From positions 232,213 through 296,212 of the forward strand of contig QEAR01000018.1 of NCBI GenBank assembly GCA_006535965.1: a stretch of DNA of 64,000 nucleotides, in the 5' to 3' direction. Made by a program: the position numbers and the translations under genes. The notes beneath the pieces were generated by a model, which saw only the letters and a list, made by a program, of their open reading frames with translations, made no database searches and had not been told where the DNA came from. Every line of letters begins with the position of its first letter. Within the stretch, counting starts at the first letter, position 1. Positions 59,378 through 64,000 of this stretch are shown one piece after another. This stretch comes from Spizellomyces sp. 'palustris' (lineage: Eukaryota > Chytridiomycota > Chytridiomycetes > Spizellomycetales > Spizellomycetaceae).

Positions 59378-59797
59378 TCACTCGCGTAATGCGGATGTGC
59401 GCCGGCAACCAGTGCCTCTGACGCAACGACGAGCAAGAGAAGGCACAGGATCAGGAGCAGGAGATACGAGTGTCGATCCACCAACGACCTCCGCTGCTGG
59501 ATTCCCAGGTGGAGGTTCTACAAGTGTGGGTATTAGCAGGGGGGATAACTAGGAAGACCTATTGGTAACTTACCAAAGGCACCTGAGGGTGCAGACCCGT
59601 CGTCAGGACGGAAAGTTAACCCCGATCCGCGATTGGGGTAGTTTTTCTCGGCCAATGCCATGTTCAGAGCTGCAAGATGGAGGTTTGTTAATGCCATGTA
59701 TCCGTTTTTCTTTATTCCTTCCTCCGGCAGTTTGACTGTATTACATACATGAAGAGGCAGCGAGGAGCACAGCCATTAATTTGAGAAAAGTGTTCAT
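59378..59797 (-). CDS. Diverged secreted protein, array copy 3
   Basis: Three exons. The start MNTFLKLMAVLLAASS aligns with MNAFVKFIAVLLAST of copies 1 and 2, with an intron at the same place (donor GTATGT). Exon 2 (NMALAEKNYPNRGSGLTFRP) lacks the Ala/Pro run. Exon 3 gives PGNPAAEVVGGSTLV and a basic end, RRCVRGTGCRRTSALRE. The DNA that encodes the conserved AHPH end in other copies is present here but falls in another frame, so the C-terminus has been frameshifted or the last splice differs from my model. Function unknown. Confidence 0.5.
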
Positions 59798-60111
59798 GAC
59801 GAACTATCATAGCGCTTGATTTGTTGTGGTAGAGTCGTACCTTGAATATGTTGTTTAGAGGATATCGAAAAGGATGACAAAGCGTTACCCGTCTCGCCTT
59901 TAAGGTTTCCGCATTGCCTTACTCCACAGCGCCCCAATCGGTATTCCCTAGTAACATGTTAGGTTGGAAACGTTGCTTGCCAATAGATCCGGTATCTGTC
60001 CTATCACTCTGTTTAGGTGTATGCCCACAGTTGGAGCGTACGTAATCATGAACGCGTTCGCGTCAAAAACATTAATGGTCCCCTCCAGTTTTTATACAAG
60101 GTTTGTCCGAA
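59798..60111. promoter_or_regulatory. Divergent gap between array copy 3 and the WD40 gene
   Basis: It holds AACATG and GTTGGAAAC blocks related to the sequence upstream of copies 1 and 2, a palindromic AACGCGTTCGCG near 60051, and the third, partial copy of the array flank (60077-60112) abutting the WD40 start codon. Confidence 0.45.
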
Positions 60112-62406
60112 ATGGAGTGCCTAAAACTCTACCATGACCTCTCCCTCTTTTCCACCCGCATCCCAGTCCCTTTCCTCACTCACTTCTTTTCCCATTTTGA
60201 CCCCCAAAAATCCAAAGCCCTCGCATCTTCCATCGCAAACTTTCATCTCCGTGACCTCGAGAGCGCCGACTACCGTTCCGCATACCATATGCTCTGTGAC
60301 TGGTTTTACGGATGGAATGTAACAGATGCAACAGCCGAAACAGGCACAGAGCATTTTCGAATGCGCCGTGTCCCCCGCGAGATTGATGTCCGAGAAGAAG
60401 GCGAACGCGTCGAATGTGATCGGATTTGTAAAACCTATGAGACGCTCTTTGGTCTCAGTCGACGGGTTTTGAAACGGTATTATCTCGACATTGAGGAACT
60501 TGTGCCTAAAATTGGGTTAGGCGCCTCGGATATCTCTGCTCGCGATGATCGTGTACGCGATGAAGGCGATGGAATGGATAATGTCGAACGTGTATGGGCT
60601 CAGCAGCGAAAACGAGAAAACGAACATGACGAGGAAACAAAGAGTGAGAATGGGAGTGCGGATTCGTTGGATAAGGAGATGGAAGAGTTGTTGCGCATGT
60701 CTCGGCCGGCGGGGATGGTTGTTCGGAGGAAAACACAGAGTTATTCTACGACGGTGCTTGAGAGGGGTGTGCGGGGAGTGGAAGGTAGTGTTTGGGAACA
60801 AGATGAAGAAGGAGAACAAGGTGAACACCTGTCAAAGACAGAGAACATGCCGTCTACAAGTGCAACAACAACAATCACAACGGCGGACTCTACAACAATG
60901 GCAACAGCAACAGAACGATCCCGCCCATCATCCGGCACCTTGGAGGGTTCCCAACCCCCCGACGCACCCTCTTCCCCCAACAGTATCCGCAAAGGCACCC
61001 TCCACGAAGCCCCCGGCCAAGACGACATTCGCCGCTCCCTCCAACGCGACATTAACCAAATCTACGTCCAACTCGACCGCGCAACCGACTACACCCTCGT
61101 TTGCCTGTCCACCGCTTTTTGCGTCCTAACGTTCTCCCAAGTCCTCGGACACCAAGACACGTTTCTCAAATACGCTTCGTTTACACAAGAACTCTCTATG
61201 GATTTCGTGTCGAATACACTTAAAACCGTTTGGGACCTTCTTCACCGTGAACTTCCGCCAACCGACCTATCCCTCCAAGACCTCCGCAACCCCGATTTAC
61301 TAAAACTCAAAATCCAAAAAGTGGTAGCCTTACGTACATCCCAACATGGCAAAACACCCAAATACCGCTGGCGGAAATTATACCGCAAATTCGCACTCTT
61401 GCATGAACTCTTTACAAGCGTTGACGTTCATCTTTTTCCTAATTTCCTAGTGGCCCATCGTGAAGGTGTTAAAGCCGCCAAATTCTCGTCGTTTGATAGT
61501 TGTCTTTGGCTTACGGGGGGGTATGACTGCGTTATCCGTATTCACGATATTCGACCTCAAATGGTACCCACCACACCCGCCACACCAACATCCATACCGC
61601 CCGTCTCCGTCCCGGGCCCCGCAGGCGGAACAACAGGCCACACATGCCTTTCCCAATACATTGGTCACAAATCCATCATCACCGACGTCCATTTCACACA
61701 CGATGACACACATATCATCTCATCATCTTTTGATCGTACCCTTAAAATCTGGAACGCCCAATCCGCTTCCTGCGAACGTACCCTAACAGGCCACACCGAC
61801 TCTGTCACCACCTGCGATATCTCATCCGACGGTCGATACATTGCATCCGGTTCAACAGACTGTACCATCCGTCTATGGGATTTCCACACAGGCGAAAACC
61901 TAACAGTGATTCGTAAACATTCGAGATGGATTAAAGTCGTTCGATTCTCGCATGACGGTCGATACCTCCTCACAGCAGGCCTCGATAAAAAGATTTACGT
62001 ATGGGATGTTAAAATCCTTATTCACTCCCGTGCGATTTCACATACCCGTTGTATCGAAGTTCATACGGATTATGTATTGGATATGGCTACCACTCGACCC
62101 TCACTTGTTGCTTCCACCTCAAGGGATTGCACGGTTCGGATCAATGATTTTGTTTCTGGGCAGGAAATTGCCGTGTTTGATTTGGCGCCTTCTTGGGCTT
62201 GTAGTGTTTGTTTTTCAGAGAATGGAGAGTATTTGGCGACGGGGTCGTTTGATAATAATGTCAGTATTTATAGAGTTGGGGAGTGTACCCGGGTACGACA
62301 GATTCGGGTACTTAATTTGGGAATCTTGTGTGTGAGGTTTCCAAAGGATTTGGGGTATGTTGTTGTTGGGAGTTTGGAGGGGTTTTTGCAGCAGGTGCCT
62401 CTGTAG
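60112..62406 (+). CDS. WD40-repeat protein of unknown function
   Basis: 764 residues in one exon. The C-terminal 310 residues form about seven WD40 repeats, for example GHKSIITDVHFTHDDTHIIS then FDRTLKIW, GHTDSVTTCDISSDGRYIAS then DCTIRLWDF, and FSHDGRYLLTAGLDKKIYVW. The N-terminal 200 residues (YHDLSLFSTRIPVPFLTHFF; RSAYHMLCDWFYGW) and a central helical part (LSMDFVSNTLKTVWDLLHRE) match nothing I recognise. A Ser/Thr-rich charged stretch links them. It is not TAF5, which has a LisH/NTD2 start. The start is ATG at 60112; the longer reading would need TTG. Probably a scaffold. Confidence 0.72.
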   Translation: MECLKLYHDLSLFSTRIPVPFLTHFFSHFDPQKSKALASSIANFHLRDLESADYRSAYHMLCDWFYGWNVTDATAETGTEHFRMRRVPREIDVREEGERVECDRICKTYETLFGLSRRVLKRYYLDIEELVPKIGLGASDISARDDRVRDEGDGMDNVERVWAQQRKRENEHDEETKSENGSADSLDKEMEELLRMSRPAGMVVRRKTQSYSTTVLERGVRGVEGSVWEQDEEGEQGEHLSKTENMPSTSATTTITTADSTTMATATERSRPSSGTLEGSQPPDAPSSPNSIRKGTLHEAPGQDDIRRSLQRDINQIYVQLDRATDYTLVCLSTAFCVLTFSQVLGHQDTFLKYASFTQELSMDFVSNTLKTVWDLLHRELPPTDLSLQDLRNPDLLKLKIQKVVALRTSQHGKTPKYRWRKLYRKFALLHELFTSVDVHLFPNFLVAHREGVKAAKFSSFDSCLWLTGGYDCVIRIHDIRPQMVPTTPATPTSIPPVSVPGPAGGTTGHTCLSQYIGHKSIITDVHFTHDDTHIISSSFDRTLKIWNAQSASCERTLTGHTDSVTTCDISSDGRYIASGSTDCTIRLWDFHTGENLTVIRKHSRWIKVVRFSHDGRYLLTAGLDKKIYVWDVKILIHSRAISHTRCIEVHTDYVLDMATTRPSLVASTSRDCTVRINDFVSGQEIAVFDLAPSWACSVCFSENGEYLATGSFDNNVSIYRVGECTRVRQIRVLNLGILCVRFPKDLGYVVVGSLEGFLQQVPL

Positions 62407-62742
62407 GTTGTGTATGCATAATTAGTTTTTTGGGGGAAATACGATTAAACGCCCAGTGATAGATGTTTCCCAAAAACTCTAGTCGTAAAAACGAACGATT
62501 TGCCAAAAAAGCTCGTTACGAGAGTCCAAGTCTTGTTTGTTTTTTACAAACTGCCATATTGGTGGAGAGTTTTGTTATAAGTGGCCTCTTGTAATTGGTA
62601 CTAGCTACGCATCTTTCATCGAGCATGCATTTTATTACACACACATTTACATTTCCCCACACTCTGAAATAATAACCGGAAGCTAAAAAAAAACAAACAA
62701 TACAACACCCATCAGTACAACCCAAGAAACCCCCATCTCGCA
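62407..62742. other. Convergent 3' region
   Basis: It separates the stops of the WD40 gene (+) and PPIH (-). No gene is supported. Confidence 0.5.
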
Positions 62743-63812
62743 CTATTCTTTTTTTTGCACACAACGCACCTTTGGTCGATTATTCGGCCCCGTTGGCACA
62801 TTTTCAATCTTCCGTAACGTCAATAACCCATCTACTAGCCTCCCAAATACAACATGCTTCCCATCCAAAAAATCGCATTTTGCGCATGTAATAAAAAACT
62901 AAGAGGTACAAAAAGAAAAAAGATTAGCTACCATTCCAATGCATGTTCCCTTTCCAATACTTACCTGTGATCCATTTGAATTGGGTCCACTATTCGCCTA
63001 AGAAATACATGAGCACATTGTAAACGAGTGCATCTCATGTGGGTGTTCATACCATGGAAAGTAAACCAGGTCCACTATGCTTCAACCCAAAATTCTCATC
63101 CTCGAATCGTTCACCGTATATACTCATTGACCCCGTTCCATCGCCCTAACATAAAACATGAGTCAAAACTTGTTTTTTTGTGTAGTTGAGTATGCCTTAC
63201 CTTTAGGAAATCCCCGCCTTGTACCATGAAATCTGTACAGTGTCTTAATAGGGTATTTCTTTGTGGGTGCATGATGAAAAAAGAACCAACCTTTGATCAC
63301 CCTACTCATATTAAACAAAAAAAACTGTCAAGACGGGTTGATACATGCGTTTGGTACAGTAAAACCTACCGATGAAAATGACAGCCCTTATACCCCTGCG
63401 GTATACCATTCCTCCTAAATCCAAAACATCAACACTTTCGCCTTTCATAAAAAATTTAGAAATGGTTTACGTTACTTGTATTCTCCAGTACACAACTGTC
63501 GAAAGTTTTCGGCTGTACGTGGGACAACGTCTTTGAAGAGCTCCATCTTTAAGCGTCCGACTGTGTAGGATGTTGTAAATAGGTTTCTTGAATCATCTAC
63601 TCCTGTTACTCATTTATGAACGCACCTGGTTGACCACCTATACAGAAAAACAGAAAACACAATTAGCCAAAAAAAAAACAGTGTAAAGAAATGACTTGAA
63701 AACGATACAAACCCATCGTGACATCAAAAAACACCTACAAAGAGCACTTCTTAGTAGTGTGTTTTACCTCTGGCACTGCATGTTTACATACTATTGGGTT
63801 CTCGCTTGGCAT
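62743..63812 (-). CDS. PPIH: Cyclophilin H (PPIH), spliceosomal peptidyl-prolyl isomerase
   Basis: Cyclophilin that associates with the U4/U6-U5 snRNP through Prp4 and Prp3 in animals. Nine or so very short exons. The product starts [15 protein letters not shown], then [59 protein letters not shown] (catalytic Arg in FHR), [60 protein letters not shown] and [13 protein letters not shown]. The extended [13 protein letters not shown] loop and [11 protein letters not shown] end mark cyclophilin H rather than cyclophilin A. The C-terminus (VRCVQKKE) differs from the usual PVVISQCGEM end. Start ATG at 63810-63812. Confidence 0.93.
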
Positions 63813-64000
63813 GGTGATGTTTTGTTTTCAATAATGATGAAGAGATCGTGAGAGATCTACACTGTTTGTTCAACACGAAAGGTGGTTTGGATGGAATGTG
63901 CATTGGATGCATTTTTAGCCGAACGGGTTAGATGACACTTGTACTGAAGCAGCTACAAACCTGGTCACAGTGTGGAGGCCGTAGGAAGTGGCACTAGCAA
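63813..64000. other. Window end, upstream of PPIH
   Basis: Presumed PPIH promoter; no further gene can be supported before the window ends. Confidence 0.4.

Noticed and set aside
62950-62970. ATACTTACCTG, identical to the U1 snRNA 5' end
   Set aside because: It is the reverse complement of a perfect splice donor in PPIH; no U1 stem-loops follow.

Overview
This window is nuclear DNA from a fungus, most likely a zoosporic (chytrid-type) fungus. It carries about 27 protein-coding genes, most split by short GT-AG introns of roughly 40 to 130 bases, packed on both strands in divergent and convergent pairs. The fungal character comes from an Atf1-type bZIP factor, a Hog1-type MAP kinase, Sem1, Isy1, a Met8/Met1 siroheme synthase and a Swi3 subunit. 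The zoosporic inference rests on two flagellar genes that Dikarya lack, MNS1 and a TTLL2-like tubulin ligase, together with animal-like genes such as ARHGAP39 (Vilse), HSBP1, a DGCR6 relative and a PLOD-like glycosyltransferase. I could not run a search, so the species is not named.

Layout. 1-7.7 kb: ARP5 (3' end cut by the window edge), the CPSF30/Yth1 polyadenylation factor, a DGCR6-family protein and a GNAT acetyltransferase. 8-13 kb: an ATF/CREB bZIP factor followed by a heterotrimeric G-protein alpha subunit. 14.7-23.5 kb: ATG7 and SEM1 from a shared 208-base promoter, ribosomal protein eL33, the Hog1-type MAP kinase and a p24-alpha cargo receptor. 23.9-32.2 kb: the siroheme synthase, the TTLL2-like ligase tail to tail with MNS1, and the PLOD-like glycosyltransferase. 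32.3-39.4 kb: a bHLH-zipper protein that also carries a PHD finger, a U1A/U2B'' RNA-binding protein, a SUN-like (SLP1-type) membrane protein and HSBP1. 39.4-42 kb is a gene-poor gap. 42-54.8 kb: ARHGAP39, a heat-shock factor, ISY1, SWI3, a C2H2 factor and a Gfo/Idh/MocA oxidoreductase. 55.2-59.8 kb: a tandem array of small secreted Ala/Pro-rich proteins. 60.1-63.8 kb: a WD40 protein of unknown function and the spliceosomal cyclophilin PPIH.

Functional themes. Several genes belong to known pathways: stress signalling (HOG1, ATF-type bZIP, HSF, HSBP1), mRNA processing (Yth1, U1A/U2B'', ISY1, PPIH), chromatin (ARP5 of INO80, SWI3) and flagellar biology (MNS1, TTLL2-like). The parts that look least described are the secreted-protein array, whose modules sit on exons that can be gained or lost without a frameshift, and the bHLH-PHD combination. 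Gene models were assembled by hand from splice signals and family conservation; exon edges are stated where I checked them.
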